Below are positions 33,526 to 44,100 of a stretch of 64,000 nt of DNA, piece by piece; positions within the stretch are counted from its first letter, which is position 1; each line of letters begins with the position of its first letter. This DNA is from an uncultured Chitinophagaceae bacterium (lineage in GTDB: Bacteria > Bacteroidota > Bacteroidia > Chitinophagales > Chitinophagaceae), in NCBI GenBank assembly GCA_937958995.1, contig CALGAP010000009.1:1-64000 (forward strand). The letters are read 5' to 3'. The translations under genes were made by a program, and so were the position numbers. The notes beneath the pieces are model-generated. The model was not told the DNA's origin and ran no database searches. It worked only from the letters and a program-made list of their open reading frames with translations.

Positions 33526-34692
33526 TCAGCCTATCACCGGGTGCGGCTTAAAGGGCCTTGTCTGATCAAACAAATACCTGTATGTTGTCAGTACGCGCGT
33601 CTGGAAAGTGTCGCCGAGATTTTTCACTACATTGATCATCTTCGGATTGAAGTCGCCGATCCATTGCATTTCGTATTCGGTGTAACTCGTTTTTGACTGA
33701 ATCACTTTCGCGGCTTCCACGATCATGTAGGAGTCAATCCCCTTGCCCTGGAATTCGGGAATGACGCCGAAAACGAGGCCGACAAATTTGCGACAGGGGA
33801 TCTTTTTCTTCAGCCATAAGAATTTCAGGCGGTGCCAGAGATCAAACTTGCCGTCGAGGTATTTGAACCATTGGTTGAGGTCGGGAATGTTCACGAACAT
33901 TGCAATGGGATCGCCGTGGTAGTAGGTGAACCATACGATGTCTTCGTGAATAATGGGTTTCATGCGGTGAAACATGAGCAACACCTGTTCTTTGCGCAAT
34001 TGTTTCAGACCTCCGTGTCCCGCCCAGGCACTGTTGTAGATAAGGGCAAACTCTTCGGCAAATTTCCTAATGTTGTTTTTCTTAAAGGGTGCAGCCCTGA
34101 TGGCCGGGTCTTTGGCCCATTGTGCATGGCGTTCGTATAACTTATCGCTTAGTTTTTTTTGCGGGTCCATACCATAGCACACCTGGCGGTAGAAAGGCCG
34201 GAAACCGTAATACTCGAAAAGCTTTTTATAATAAGGCGGGTTATAGTTCATGCAGTACAGGGGCTGCTGAAAGCCTTCGGTCACCAAGCCCCACCAGCGG
34301 TCGCGCTCGCCGAAATTGATGGGGCCGTCCATGGCATACACGCCCTGCTGCAGCAGCCAGTGACGCGCCACGTCGAAGAGCATGTCGGCGGCCTCCTGGT
34401 CGTTGATGCAATCAAAAAAGCCGATACCGCCCACGGGACCTGTATCGCCGGGATTCTTGTATTTATTATTAACAAATGCGGCAATGCGGCCCAAGAGTCT
34501 TCCGTCGTGGCCGGTCAGAATCCAGCGTTTGCATTGTCCGAATCGGAAAGTTTTGTTTTTTCGCGGGTCGAAAACGTCGTGTACGTCCTTATCCAGCGGG
34601 CGAATATAGGTGGAGTATTCCCTGTTGAGCTCCACATTTACCCGTATAAAATCCCGCGCGGTAGCGGCATTGTGTACTTCGGTAAGCTGCAT
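33526..34692 (-). CDS. GNAT-like acyltransferase, YghO-like
   Basis: The 388-residue protein is soluble and rich in aromatic residues. The N-terminal part contains FRFGQCKRWILTGHDGRLLGRIAAFVNN, a GNAT-like beta-sheet; the C-terminal part has FVGLVFGVIPEFQGKGIDSYMI, which resembles the acetyl-CoA loop (Q/RxxGxG/A) of N-acetyltransferases. I recall such proteins as a conserved YghO-like family without known substrate. It is convergent with porT (25 bases apart) and divergent from atpD. Confidence 0.65.
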   Translation of the reverse strand: MQLTEVHNAATARDFIRVNVELNREYSTYIRPLDKDVHDVFDPRKNKTFRFGQCKRWILTGHDGRLLGRIAAFVNNKYKNPGDTGPVGGIGFFDCINDQEAADMLFDVARHWLLQQGVYAMDGPINFGERDRWWGLVTEGFQQPLYCMNYNPPYYKKLFEYYGFRPFYRQVCYGMDPQKKLSDKLYERHAQWAKDPAIRAAPFKKNNIRKFAEEFALIYNSAWAGHGGLKQLRKEQVLLMFHRMKPIIHEDIVWFTYYHGDPIAMFVNIPDLNQWFKYLDGKFDLWHRLKFLWLKKKIPCRKFVGLVFGVIPEFQGKGIDSYMIVEAAKVIQSKTSYTEYEMQWIGDFNPKMINVVKNLGDTFQTRVLTTYRYLFDQTRPFKPHPVIG

Positions 34693-34770
34693 AGGCTACT
34701 GGTGATGGCTTGAGTTATAGCGATAAAAATAACACCATAAGAGCAACAGGAGGGTTTGTGACCAAGAATT

Positions 34771-34802
34771 TTTTAAATATTATGCTTCGTAGCTTACCTT
34801 TG
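34771..34802 (+). promoter_or_regulatory. atpD promoter
   Basis: TTTT (34771-34774), 20 bases, then TACCTTTG (34795-34802), a perfect -7 element. It leaves a leader of about 90 bases. Confidence 0.6.
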
Positions 34803-34900
34803 CAGCCGAATTTGGAAAACTTGTAGAAATATTCTTGTAATCCGCTGACAATCAATTGGAAACGGAGCGCAAGGTACTCACACGATTAAATAAATACGAT

Positions 34901-36400
34901 ATGCCAAATGTTGGTAAGGTAAAACAAATCATTGGTGCGGTAGTAGACGTGCAGTTTGAAGGAAAACTCCCCGAAATCTTTAATGCCCTTGAATTGAAAA
35001 GGCCCAATGGCGAAGTGCTGGTACTGGAAACTCAGCAACACCTGGGTGAAGACAGCGTTCGCTGCATCGCCATGGACGGTACAGAAGGTCTTGTACGCGG
35101 TATGGAAGTAGTTGATACCGGCAAGGCCATCACCATGCCCGCCGGCGAGGCCATTAAGGGACGACTCTTCAACGTAACCGGCGACCCCATCGATGGTTTG
35201 CCACCGGTACCTAAAGAAAACGGCCGCCCCATTCACTCAAAACCACCGGCATTTGAAAACCTGAGCACCAGTGCTGAAGTGTTGTACACCGGTATTAAAG
35301 TAATTGACCTGATCGAGCCGTATGCAAAAGGTGGCAAGATCGGTCTGTTTGGTGGTGCTGGTGTGGGCAAAACAGTATTGATCCAGGAGCTCATTAACAA
35401 TATTGCGAAAGCTTATTCCGGTTTGTCAGTATTTGCCGGTGTAGGTGAAAGAACCCGTGAAGGTAATGACCTGATGCGTGAAATGATTGAAGCCGGCATC
35501 ATGAAATACGGCGAAGCTTTCAAGCACAGCATGGAGCAGGGTGGATGGGATCTTTCAAAAGTAGATTTGAAAGAGTTGTCTGACTCAAAAGCTACTTTCG
35601 TATTCGGTCAGATGAACGAGCCCCCGGGAGCCCGCGCCCGCGTGGCACTGAGTGGTTTGACTATCGCTGAATATTTCCGTGATGGTGACGGTCAAGGCAA
35701 GGGCCGCGACATTCTCTTCTTCGTTGACAATATCTTCCGTTTCACACAGGCTGGTTCCGAAGTATCGGCGTTGCTGGGACGTATGCCTTCTGCCGTGGGT
35801 TATCAACCTACGCTGGCCACTGAAATGGGTCTGATGCAGGAGCGTATCACTTCTACCCGCAACGGTTCTATTACTTCTGTACAGGCTGTATATGTACCTG
35901 CGGACGACCTTACCGACCCCGCACCGGCCACTACCTTCGCTCACCTCGACGCCACCACCGTGTTGAGCCGTAAGATTGCCGACCTTGGTATCTATCCCGC
36001 GGTGGACCCGCTGGATTCTACCAGCCGTATCCTCACTCCGAAGATTGTGGGTGAAGCACACTATAACTGCGCCAACCGTGTGAAGCTGATTCTGCAACGT
36101 TATAAAGAGCTGCAGGATATCATCGCCATCCTCGGTCTGGATGAGTTGAGTGATGAAGATAAACTTACTGTAAGCCGCGCCCGTAAAGTGCAGCGCTTCC
36201 TGTCGCAGCCATTCCATGTGGCAGAAGCCTTCACCGGTCTGAAAGGTGTGCTGGTACCGATCGAAGAAACCATCCGTGGTTTCAACATGATCATGGACGG
36301 CGAAGTGGATGAATATCCCGAAGCCGCATTCAACCTGGTGGGTACTATCGACGACGCGATCGAAAAAGGTAAGAAACTGCTTGCACAGGCGCAAGGTTAA
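34901..36400 (+). CDS. atpD: ATP synthase F1 subunit beta
   Basis: The ATG at 34901 gives 499 residues starting MPNVGKVKQIIGAVVDVQFE, the usual start; a TTG 15 codons upstream lies in the leader. The catalytic P-loop GGAGVGKT, the GERTREGNDL segment, the DNIFRFTQAGSEVSALLGRMPSA-type region and the DELSD(E)D motif (LDELSDED) are all present. This subunit carries the catalytic sites of the F1 motor. As often in Bacteroidota, only atpC follows and the other ATP synthase genes are elsewhere. Confidence 0.97.
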   Translation: MPNVGKVKQIIGAVVDVQFEGKLPEIFNALELKRPNGEVLVLETQQHLGEDSVRCIAMDGTEGLVRGMEVVDTGKAITMPAGEAIKGRLFNVTGDPIDGLPPVPKENGRPIHSKPPAFENLSTSAEVLYTGIKVIDLIEPYAKGGKIGLFGGAGVGKTVLIQELINNIAKAYSGLSVFAGVGERTREGNDLMREMIEAGIMKYGEAFKHSMEQGGWDLSKVDLKELSDSKATFVFGQMNEPPGARARVALSGLTIAEYFRDGDGQGKGRDILFFVDNIFRFTQAGSEVSALLGRMPSAVGYQPTLATEMGLMQERITSTRNGSITSVQAVYVPADDLTDPAPATTFAHLDATTVLSRKIADLGIYPAVDPLDSTSRILTPKIVGEAHYNCANRVKLILQRYKELQDIIAILGLDELSDEDKLTVSRARKVQRFLSQPFHVAEAFTGLKGVLVPIEETIRGFNMIMDGEVDEYPEAAFNLVGTIDDAIEKGKKLLAQAQG

Positions 36401-36411
36401 TAAAGCACAAT

Positions 36412-36672
36412 ATGAATTTAGAAATATTAACTCCGGAACGTAAGCTTTTCAGCGATGATGTTTATGGCGTGCAGCTGCCCGGCATCACCGGCAAGTTTGA
36501 AGTGCTGGAAAAACACGCACCGCTGGTAAGCGCATTGAAGTCAGGACGTTTAAAAGTGCTGAAAGACAAAACGCACAATGTATATTTTGATATACAGGGT
36601 GGTTTTGTGGAAGTACTGAACAATAAAGTAACCGTACTGGTGGAAGGCGCTGTTCCGGTGGAAGGAAAATAA
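36412..36672 (+). CDS. atpC: ATP synthase F1 subunit epsilon, short form
   Basis: The 86-residue protein corresponds to the N-terminal beta-sandwich of epsilon (MNLEILTPERKLFSDDVYGVQLPG). The C-terminal helical hairpin, which in other bacteria can rise and inhibit ATP hydrolysis, is missing. Short epsilons are usual in Bacteroidota, so this is probably natural and not a truncation. It starts 11 bases after atpD and is followed by a terminator at 36697. Confidence 0.93.
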   Translation: MNLEILTPERKLFSDDVYGVQLPGITGKFEVLEKHAPLVSALKSGRLKVLKDKTHNVYFDIQGGFVEVLNNKVTVLVEGAVPVEGK

Positions 36673-36696
36673 TAATTGAGTGTAAAAAAATAAGAG

Positions 36697-36724
36697 ACCG
36701 CTGCTAATCGCAGCGGTTTTTTTA
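36697..36724 (+). terminator. Terminator of atpDC
   Basis: Stem ACCGCTGC/GCAGCGGT with loop TAATC, then seven T. Confidence 0.88.
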
Positions 36725-36902
36725 TGCCCTGAAAGTTTTGCGTTGTGATATGGATGAAAAATCTCAGCCGGGCCTTTCCTCTGGCGCCCGAAAACGCGGG
36801 CCAATGGAGCAGGCGCAAAGTGACTGGCACCCAGCCATTCGAAAAGTACAGTTCCCGTTGGGGGGCGGCTTTCGGGTGGAAGGTGTGGAGTTAGCCATTG
36901 GA

Positions 36903-36934
36903 AATAAAAAGGCCGCTGTTCGTTGACAGCGGCC
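36903..36934 (-). terminator. Terminator of the 1062-residue esterase gene
   Basis: Stem GGCCGCTGT (36911-36919) and ACAGCGGCC (36926-36934); the A-rich run at 36903-36910 is a T-run on the minus strand. Confidence 0.75.
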
Positions 36935-36960
36935 TCTTGCTTTTCGCGGATGGATTTCAA

Positions 36961-39900
36961 CTATTGTTTCACGAACTTGGTAATCATCTTTTGCTTGCTG
37001 TTGATGATGACTTCCACGTGATATATACCGGGTGTAAGCTGAGTTACATTCAGCGCCTTCTGCTGCAGCGAAGCTGTTTTCTCGAAGTTCACTGTCTGCA
37101 CTTTCTTGCCACTTACATCATATATATTGATCATGGTCTTGCCTTGTTCTTCACTCACCAGTTGCACGTTGATCATGCCATGGGCCGGGTTGGGATAAAC
37201 AGAGAGCTTGCTTTCTGCTATCGGTTCGGCGCCTGCAATGTCTTTACTCATTATGGCATTGGTGGTAGTCATAGACACACTTGATGAAGCGGTGCCCGAC
37301 ATCACAATTACATTCACCTTATCGTGGGCAGGAACCCAGTCTTTGTTCCATACTGTCAACTCAAACACATAATTGCCTTGTGCCAGGTTGGTCAGTGTAG
37401 TCTTCGCTGCCTTGGGATTGGTGATCGTGTACTGAGATGGACCGCTCACTTTTTTCCATTCGAATGCTTTCAACTGGCCACCGCTGGGATCGGCCGATGC
37501 GCTGCCATCGAGCGTGGTGCTGTTGATGGGAAGCGTGATATAGATGTCAGGTCCTGCATTAGCCCACCTGTCGGGACCATCGCCGGAGCCGGTTCCTTTT
37601 ACGATTACATCCACCGTATCAGAATTCGGCCGCCAGGTGTGGTCCCACACTGTAAGCTTGAAGCGATAAACACCTTCCACCAAATTGCTTACTGTGGTCT
37701 TAACCGATTTGGGGCTGGCAATCGAGTACTGAGAAGGACCAGCAATCTTTGTCCACTCATACGCTTTGATTTCGCCATCGGGGTTTTTAGAAGCCGAGCC
37801 GTCCAGCGTAGTACTGTTGGTGGGCAGTGTGAGGTAGATATCAGGGCCGGCATTAGGAATTTTGCCTGGCACGGTACCGCCACCGCCGCCACTGGTTCCG
37901 GATTTAACGGTTACTACTACTTCATCGCTCTTCGGCACCCAGTTGTTGCCCCATACTGTCAGTCTGAACACATAGGTGCCCACAACCAGGTTGCTGATTG
38001 TTGTTTTCACAGCCTTGCTGTTGGCGATGCTGTATTGTGAAGGACCGCTCACTTTTGTCCATTCGTATGCTTTGATTTCACCATTGGGATCTTTTGAAGC
38101 AGAACCGTCGAGTGTGCCATTGTTGGGCAACACCACTGTGAAGTCAGGTCCTGCATTGGCAATGCCGTTGCCTGTGCTGCCGCCACCACCGCCGCTGCTG
38201 CTTCCGGTAACCGTCACCGTTACCAGGTCGGAGCTTGGTACCCAGTTATGATCCCATACTGTCAGCTTGAACGTGTAAGTACCTGCTACCAGGTTGCTGA
38301 TGGTGGTGGTAACCGATTTGGGATTGGCAATAGTATATTGTGATGGACCGCTCACTTTTGTCCATTCGAACGCTTTGATAGCGCCGCCCGGATCTTTTGA
38401 AGCAGAACCATCGAGTGTACCATTGTTGGGCAACACTACCGTGAAGTCGGCGCCTGCATTGGCAATGCTGCCTGAGCTGCCACCGCCGCTGCTGCTGCTG
38501 TTAACCACTACCTTGACGATGTCGGATGTGGGCCTCCACACATGATCCCAGACTGTGAGTTTGAATTCGTAAGTGCCTGCCACCAGGTTGCTTACTTTGG
38601 TGGTGACTGCTTTTGCGTTCTCGATAGTGTATTGCGAAGGACCGCTCACTTTTGTCCATTCATACGCTTTGATCTCACCATTCGGGTTTTTCGAAGCCGA
38701 TCCATTCAGCGTGGTGCTGTTGGTAGGCAGCGTAATGGTGATGTCAGAGCCAGCATTGGCAATGGTACCACCGGAGGAGGTAGACGATTTCACAACAACA
38801 TTGATATCGTCGGTAGCAGTAGCGTTGTTGTTGTCTTTAACTGTGAGACGGAATGTATAAGTTCCTTCTACCAGGTTAGTAACGGTAGCCTTGGCAGAAG
38901 TGCTGTTGTTTAAAGTAAACTGCGAAGGACCTGCCACTTTGCTCCAGCTGTACGATGTGATGGAACCATCGGGATCGCTTGAGCCGCTGCCGTCGAGGGT
39001 AGCGCTGTTGGTGGGCAGCGTGATAGTGATGTCGTTGCCGGCTTTGGCCACGGGCGGTTTGTTGCCTACCGGGTCGGTGCCTGGCTGGTTCGACACTGTA
39101 ATGGTAACCTGGTCAACTGTCCAGTCGGCGCGATCATCAATTACGCGCAGCTCAAATACGTATGTGCCGGGTGCGGTAAGACCTGAAACCGTGGTGGTAG
39201 CGCTGGTTGAAACCGGTGAGGCAATGGTGCCGTAGTTGGGACCGGAAACCTTGCTCCACACATAACGAACGATTTTGCCATCATCATCTCTCGAGCCGCT
39301 GCCATTTAATGTGGCGGTACCGGTGAGTGCTGAGATGGTTTGGTCGGGGCCTGCGTTGGCAATGGGCCGCTTGTTTACGGGTTTGCTTTTATCTTGTCCC
39401 AGGAACCATTCAAAGATATTAGGATGTTGCGCTGCATAGTCGGTATTATATACCCTGCCCCAGATCCAGTGCTGACCTGTCTCCCAGAGGGTGAGATAGG
39501 GTTTTACCGCGGGGTTGGCATTGTTGATGGCAGTGATAGAGCCGCTGCTGCAACCGGCACCCACGGTACCATCATCTTTGGCGTGCCATGCCCAGGTGGG
39601 CAGGTTGGCCTTGGCGATGTTTGAAAAATCAACATTCTCGCAGGTGCCACAGCATACGCCGATGGCAGCGAGTTTTTTTGCATTGGTCAGCGAGGCGGCA
39701 GCATATTTCCAGGTGCCGCCACCACCCAGGCTGAGTCCCGTAAGAAATATCCTGTTGGGATCGATGCTGAGATTGCGCGTGGCGTAATTGATCATTTCTT
39801 CAACATACCAGTTTTGCCACGAGCCATACTTGCTGTTGAGCTGTGGTGAAAGCACCAAAAAAGTTTCCCATTTTCCATTCCAGAAAAAGCGCATGTTATG

Positions 39901-40149
39901 GCCATTCTGGATGGCGCCGGGAATGCCGGGACCCAGAACGCGCGACAATTCTGTGGTGCCGTTGCCGCGTTCGCCAATGCCATGAAGGAAAATGATTACG
40001 GGATACTTTGTGTTGGTGTTGTAGTCAGCGGGTTTGTATTCATAAAACCCGATGTACTCTCCGTTGCTTGCTGTAAGCCCTTTCGCTACTTGCTGGGCAG
40101 AGGACACGAGGGAGAAGAGCACGCCTAAAATCACTAAGGTTTTTTTCAT
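36961..40149 (-). CDS. Secreted esterase with seven PKD-type repeats and T9SS tail
   Basis: The 1062-residue protein has a signal peptide (1-19), an alpha/beta-hydrolase domain (about 25-255), seven PKD/K319L-type repeats of about 95-100 residues (261-959) and a type IX secretion tail (960-1062, with SVYPNPAHGMINVQL). The hydrolase has FLHGIGERG, nucleophile S140 in GLSLGG, and candidate partners D192 (KDDG) and H227 (GQHW), like feruloyl/acetyl esterases and PHB-depolymerase relatives. It is probably displayed on the surface and removes acyl groups from a polysaccharide; that is inference. Repeats 2-7 are joined mainly by Ser/Gly-rich linkers. Its hydrolase domain is nearly identical to that of the next gene, so the two arose by tandem duplication. 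Confidence 0.85.
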   Translation of the reverse strand: MKKTLVILGVLFSLVSSAQQVAKGLTASNGEYIGFYEYKPADYNTNTKYPVIIFLHGIGERGNGTTELSRVLGPGIPGAIQNGHNMRFFWNGKWETFLVLSPQLNSKYGSWQNWYVEEMINYATRNLSIDPNRIFLTGLSLGGGGTWKYAAASLTNAKKLAAIGVCCGTCENVDFSNIAKANLPTWAWHAKDDGTVGAGCSSGSITAINNANPAVKPYLTLWETGQHWIWGRVYNTDYAAQHPNIFEWFLGQDKSKPVNKRPIANAGPDQTISALTGTATLNGSGSRDDDGKIVRYVWSKVSGPNYGTIASPVSTSATTTVSGLTAPGTYVFELRVIDDRADWTVDQVTITVSNQPGTDPVGNKPPVAKAGNDITITLPTNSATLDGSGSSDPDGSITSYSWSKVAGPSQFTLNNSTSAKATVTNLVEGTYTFRLTVKDNNNATATDDINVVVKSSTSSGGTIANAGSDITITLPTNSTTLNGSASKNPNGEIKAYEWTKVSGPSQYTIENAKAVTTKVSNLVAGTYEFKLTVWDHVWRPTSDIVKVVVNSSSSGGGSSGSIANAGADFTVVLPNNGTLDGSASKDPGGAIKAFEWTKVSGPSQYTIANPKSVTTTISNLVAGTYTFKLTVWDHNWVPSSDLVTVTVTGSSSGGGGGSTGNGIANAGPDFTVVLPNNGTLDGSASKDPNGEIKAYEWTKVSGPSQYSIANSKAVKTTISNLVVGTYVFRLTVWGNNWVPKSDEVVVTVKSGTSGGGGGTVPGKIPNAGPDIYLTLPTNSTTLDGSASKNPDGEIKAYEWTKIAGPSQYSIASPKSVKTTVSNLVEGVYRFKLTVWDHTWRPNSDTVDVIVKGTGSGDGPDRWANAGPDIYITLPINSTTLDGSASADPSGGQLKAFEWKKVSGPSQYTITNPKAAKTTLTNLAQGNYVFELTVWNKDWVPAHDKVNVIVMSGTASSSVSMTTTNAIMSKDIAGAEPIAESKLSVYPNPAHGMINVQLVSEEQGKTMINIYDVSGKKVQTVNFEKTASLQQKALNVTQLTPGIYHVEVIINSKQKMITKFVKQ
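37273..39369 (-). repeat. Coding tandem array of seven PKD-type repeats (about 290 bp units)
   Basis: Each unit encodes a domain starting (I/W)xNAGxD and containing LDGSASxxPxGxIKAxEW and VSGPSQY. The fourth and fifth units are the most similar to each other. Confidence 0.8.
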
Positions 40150-40881
40150 AGAACGAAAAAAATTTGGCTTTAACCAGGTTTAAAAAATAAGTTACCTGTG
40201 CCGTCCACCAGTGCAGACAGCAAATGTCATTGGAATTAAACGTTAATAAGGCAAGGCCGAGAAATGTGATATTAGGGGTGTTGCGGTAATTGTGATTGCG
40301 CTTCTCTAGTTTACTCCGAGGCTATGATTGGAGCAGAAAAAGGAAATTCAACTGGACTTTACCGTCATCTATAGGATAAGATTTCTGCGGCGAAAAAAAA
40401 CGCAAACACTGTACCAAAAAGAGTTTTACTATTCGATGAAATTCATGTTCCGCTTTAATTCTTTTGTTAATTGACTGCAGTTAATTTTTTTCAAGCCAGC
40501 CGAGCAAGAAATTCTACACGAGAAAATGATTCGACTTACTGAGCAACACTATCTACAATTTAATTGGACATAAACTCGTAATTCTACGAAAACTTTTTCG
40601 CAACATTTACGATACCGTTTATCATTGTACAATTGACACTTCATCGCTTCATTTCTACACTCCGGCCATCCTTCTTCACCATTCATTCAAATAACTGCAC
40701 TAATAACTCCCCATTGGAAATTTTGTTAGGTCACATCAATTCCAAATACGAAGACTAAGCAAAACTCACTACTTATTGCGCGGGTAAACCTGAATCAATT
40801 CGGAGGTATGTATAGAAAACTGCATCCAGGAAAATCATTCACACTCAAATTCCTTGTTCACATTCAAATTCTATATTCAAT

Positions 40882-40901
40882 AAAAAAGCCCTCCCGGAGG
40901 G
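40882..40901 (-). terminator. Terminator-like hairpin
   Basis: Stem CCCTC/GAGGG with loop CCG; AAAAAA at 40882-40887 gives a T-run on the minus strand. No gene is known to end here, so it may close an unseen transcript or act as a second terminator. Confidence 0.35.
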
Positions 40902-41093
40902 GAAGGCTGCACTAATCAAATACCACTACCATTAAACCTTATCCTTAACAGCCAATTTACAGAATAAAATTTTATTTCCAAACCGATGTTCATAAGCTGT
41001 GCGAATAAATTGACACAGAATCGCTCATAAGCATTATAAATGCCCGAAAGCGTTCAGATTTTGAAAAATCATAAAGGGTTTCGGGCGCAACGC

Positions 41094-41122
41094 ACAAAAA
41101 AAGGCCGCCCATATGGGCGGCC
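41094..41122 (-). terminator. Terminator of the 1330-residue esterase gene
   Basis: Perfect palindrome GGCCGCCCATATGGGCGGCC at 41103-41122; A-run to its left is a T-run on the minus strand. Confidence 0.85.
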
Positions 41123-41147
41123 GGTTCCAATTCTGTTGCTTTTTCTT

Positions 41148-44100
41148 TTAGCGTTTTATAAACTTAGTGATTAATCGCTTCTTGTTTTCGATGTTTATTT
41201 CCATCCAGTACACACCTTTCTGCAACGGCGCGATATTAATCGGCTGTTCAAAATATGATTGCGACTTCACCGTATTGAAGGTCTTCAATCCACGGCCATT
41301 CATATCGTAAATGGTTATACGTGTGGTGCCGAGCGTGTCGCTCACCAGGCGGATGGTGATGGTCTCAGTGGGTGTCGGGTTCGGATAGAGCAGCAGGGTT
41401 TCTTCATGACGAAGGTTGTCTACCACCAACACCTTCATGGTATCCCTGCCAATAGCGCCCAGGTTATCGGTTACAGTCAGCTCGAATTCGTATTCGCCTG
41501 TTTCGAGTTTATTCACCACGGTCACCGAACCAAACATATTCGCCAGTACCGACTTCGACGGACCGCTTATTTGTCGCCATATATAACTTACGATTACGCC
41601 ATCGGGGTCATACGATTCCCTGCCATCGAGCACGGCCGATGAAGCAGGTACCGCTATACCTGTATCTCTGCCGGCTCTTGCCACAGGAGGCTTGTTGCTG
41701 CCACCGCGAACGGTCACTTTCACCCGGTCCTTGCCTGTGGCGCCTTTATCGTCGGTAACAGTAAGTTCGAATACATATTCACCGGCCTGCACACCCACTA
41801 CATTGGGTCTGGCAGTATTTGAATTGATAATAGTAATTGCGCCAGGACCGCTCACCTTCACCCAGCTGTACGCCACAATGGTTCCATCGGGATCTGATGA
41901 GGCACTGCCATTGAGCATAATATAAGGATCGGGCAGGTCAACAATGATATCAGAACCTGCATTTGCTACCGGCGGCTTGTTGGGTGGCGGCGGTGCCGCG
42001 TTCACAGTCACCTTCACGGTATCATCGTCTGTCAGACCACCATTATCTTTCACTTCCAGGCGGAAGTAATACATACCTTTCACCAGTCCGCTCACGGTCG
42101 TGGTCACGTTCGAAGGGTCGGCAATTACAGCCTCGCTGGGACCTGAAACCATGCTCCATTTGTACGACACGATAGTGCCATCGGCATCGGTAGAGCCTGT
42201 GCCAGTGAGCGTAGTGGAGCTGGCAGGTTCGGTAATGGCGATATTAGGACCTGCATTGGCAGTCGGTTTCTGATTGGGTGGTGGTGGCGGAGCAGGTTTC
42301 ACAATTACCCTCACGGTATCATCATCGCTCAGTCCGCCATTATCAGTTACTACCAGCCTGAACGAGTAAGTTCCTTCCTTCAGTTTTGTTACTGCAGTAG
42401 AAGACCCGGTGGCATTGGCTATGGTAGCATTGGAGGGTCCGTCTACCTGCGACCACTGATAGCTTACGATATTGCCATCAATATCTGACGAGGCAGTACC
42501 ATACAATGTAGTGCTGCTGGTGGGCAATGTAATAGTGACATCATTGCCTGCATTCGCAACCGGTTTTTGATTCGGCGCCGGCTTCACGGTCACTTTCACA
42601 GTATCAGCATCGCTCAGTCCGCCAGCATCTGTTACTACCAGCCTGAATTCATAAGTGCCTTCTGTAAGGTTGGTCACTGCAGTGGAAGCTGCATTGGCAT
42701 TGGCAATTGAATACTGCGCAGGTCCGCTGATGTGCGACCATTTATAGCTGGTAATATTATTATTCGGGTCTGAACTGCCGGTACCATTCAGCGTCAGGCT
42801 GTTGGTGGGCAGCGTAATGGTTATATCATTGCCAGCATTAGCCACAGGAGGCAGATTAGGTTGCGGATACACCGTTACTTTAACGGTATCATCGCGCGGC
42901 ACCCAGAGATTATCCCATACGCGCAGTTTGAATGTGTAGGTTCCCTGCGCCAGGTTGTTTACTGTAGTAATCGCATTGTTCTTATTAACAATATTGAACT
43001 GCGCGGGGCCGGTGAGTTTGGTCCACTCATAAGCCTTCAACGTGCCATCAGGATCATAGGAAGCTGAGCCATCAAGTACAATGCTGTTGACGGGCAGGGT
43101 AATTGAAGTATCATTACCTGCAATTGGCACGGGCGGCACGTTAGTGGGTGGGGGTGCCGGGTTCACCACTACAATAATGGTATCATCGCCTGTAAGTCCT
43201 TCACTATCGGTCACCACCAGCCGGAAATTGTATGTGCCTTCCTCCAGATCGGTCAACTCAGTAGTGGCTGCAGTGGCATCTGCAATGGTATATTGCGCGG
43301 GACCGCTTACATAGCTCCAGGCGTACGATACAATATTATTATCAGGGTCGGTTGAGCCTGTGCCATCCAGCGTGGTGCTGTTGGCGGGCAGGGTAATCAC
43401 AATATTGTTACCCGCATTGGCAACCGGTGGCCTGTTTGGCGGCGGCGGCGCATTAGGATCAGGTTTCACCGTCACCTGCACCTGGTCTTCGTGTGTAAGA
43501 CCTCCGTTGTCGGTAACCACCAGTTTGAACACATAGGTTCCCTCGACAAGGTTGCTGATTATGGTAGATACCGAATTGGGATCTTCAAATGCATATTGTG
43601 TGGGCCCGCTTACATAACTCCACGAATACGATAAGATATCGCCATCGGGGTCGGAGCTGCCACTGCCATCCAGCCTGGTGCTGTTGGTGGGCAGTTCAAT
43701 AGTGATGTCGGCGCCCGCATTGGCCGTTGGCCGCTGGTTAGGCGGCGGAGCCGGTTCGTACACCGTTACCTTCACATCATCGCTATGCGTTAAGCCACCG
43801 TTGTCGGTAACAGTAAGTCTGAATGTATAAGTGCCCGGCACCAGGTTGCTGGCTCTTGCCACGGCACTGGTAGAGTTGGTCAAAGTATATTGTGTGGGCC
43901 CGCTTACGTAGCTCCAGTTGTAATACGTGATGGATCCATCGGGGTCTTTCGAGCCGCGGCCATCCAGGTTGGTACTGTTGTCGGGCAGTGTGAGCGTGAT
44001 ATCGTTGCCCGCATTGGCAGTAGGACGCTGGTTGGCTGGGGCCGATCCCGAGCTAACGGTTACGGTCACTGTTGAAGTTGTCCAGTCAGCGCGGTCGTCA

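Larger units (their letters stand above)
40150..41147. other. Gene-free stretch of about 1 kb between the esterase paralogues
   Basis: Clearly richer in A/T than the flanking genes, with no open frame of 60 codons. It holds the promoter of the downstream esterase gene (not recognised by consensus), a TTCAAATTCC/TTCAAATTCT text at 40850-40880, a hairpin at 40882-40901 and a terminator at 41094-41122. Confidence 0.55.

Noticed and set aside
36412..36672. Short epsilon subunit as a truncated gene
   Set aside because: Short epsilons without the helical hairpin are normal in Bacteroidota, and a terminator follows in the expected place.
36738..36926. Plus-strand frame of 62 codons between atpC and the esterase gene
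   Set aside because: It ends inside the minus-strand terminator hairpin and has no family resemblance.
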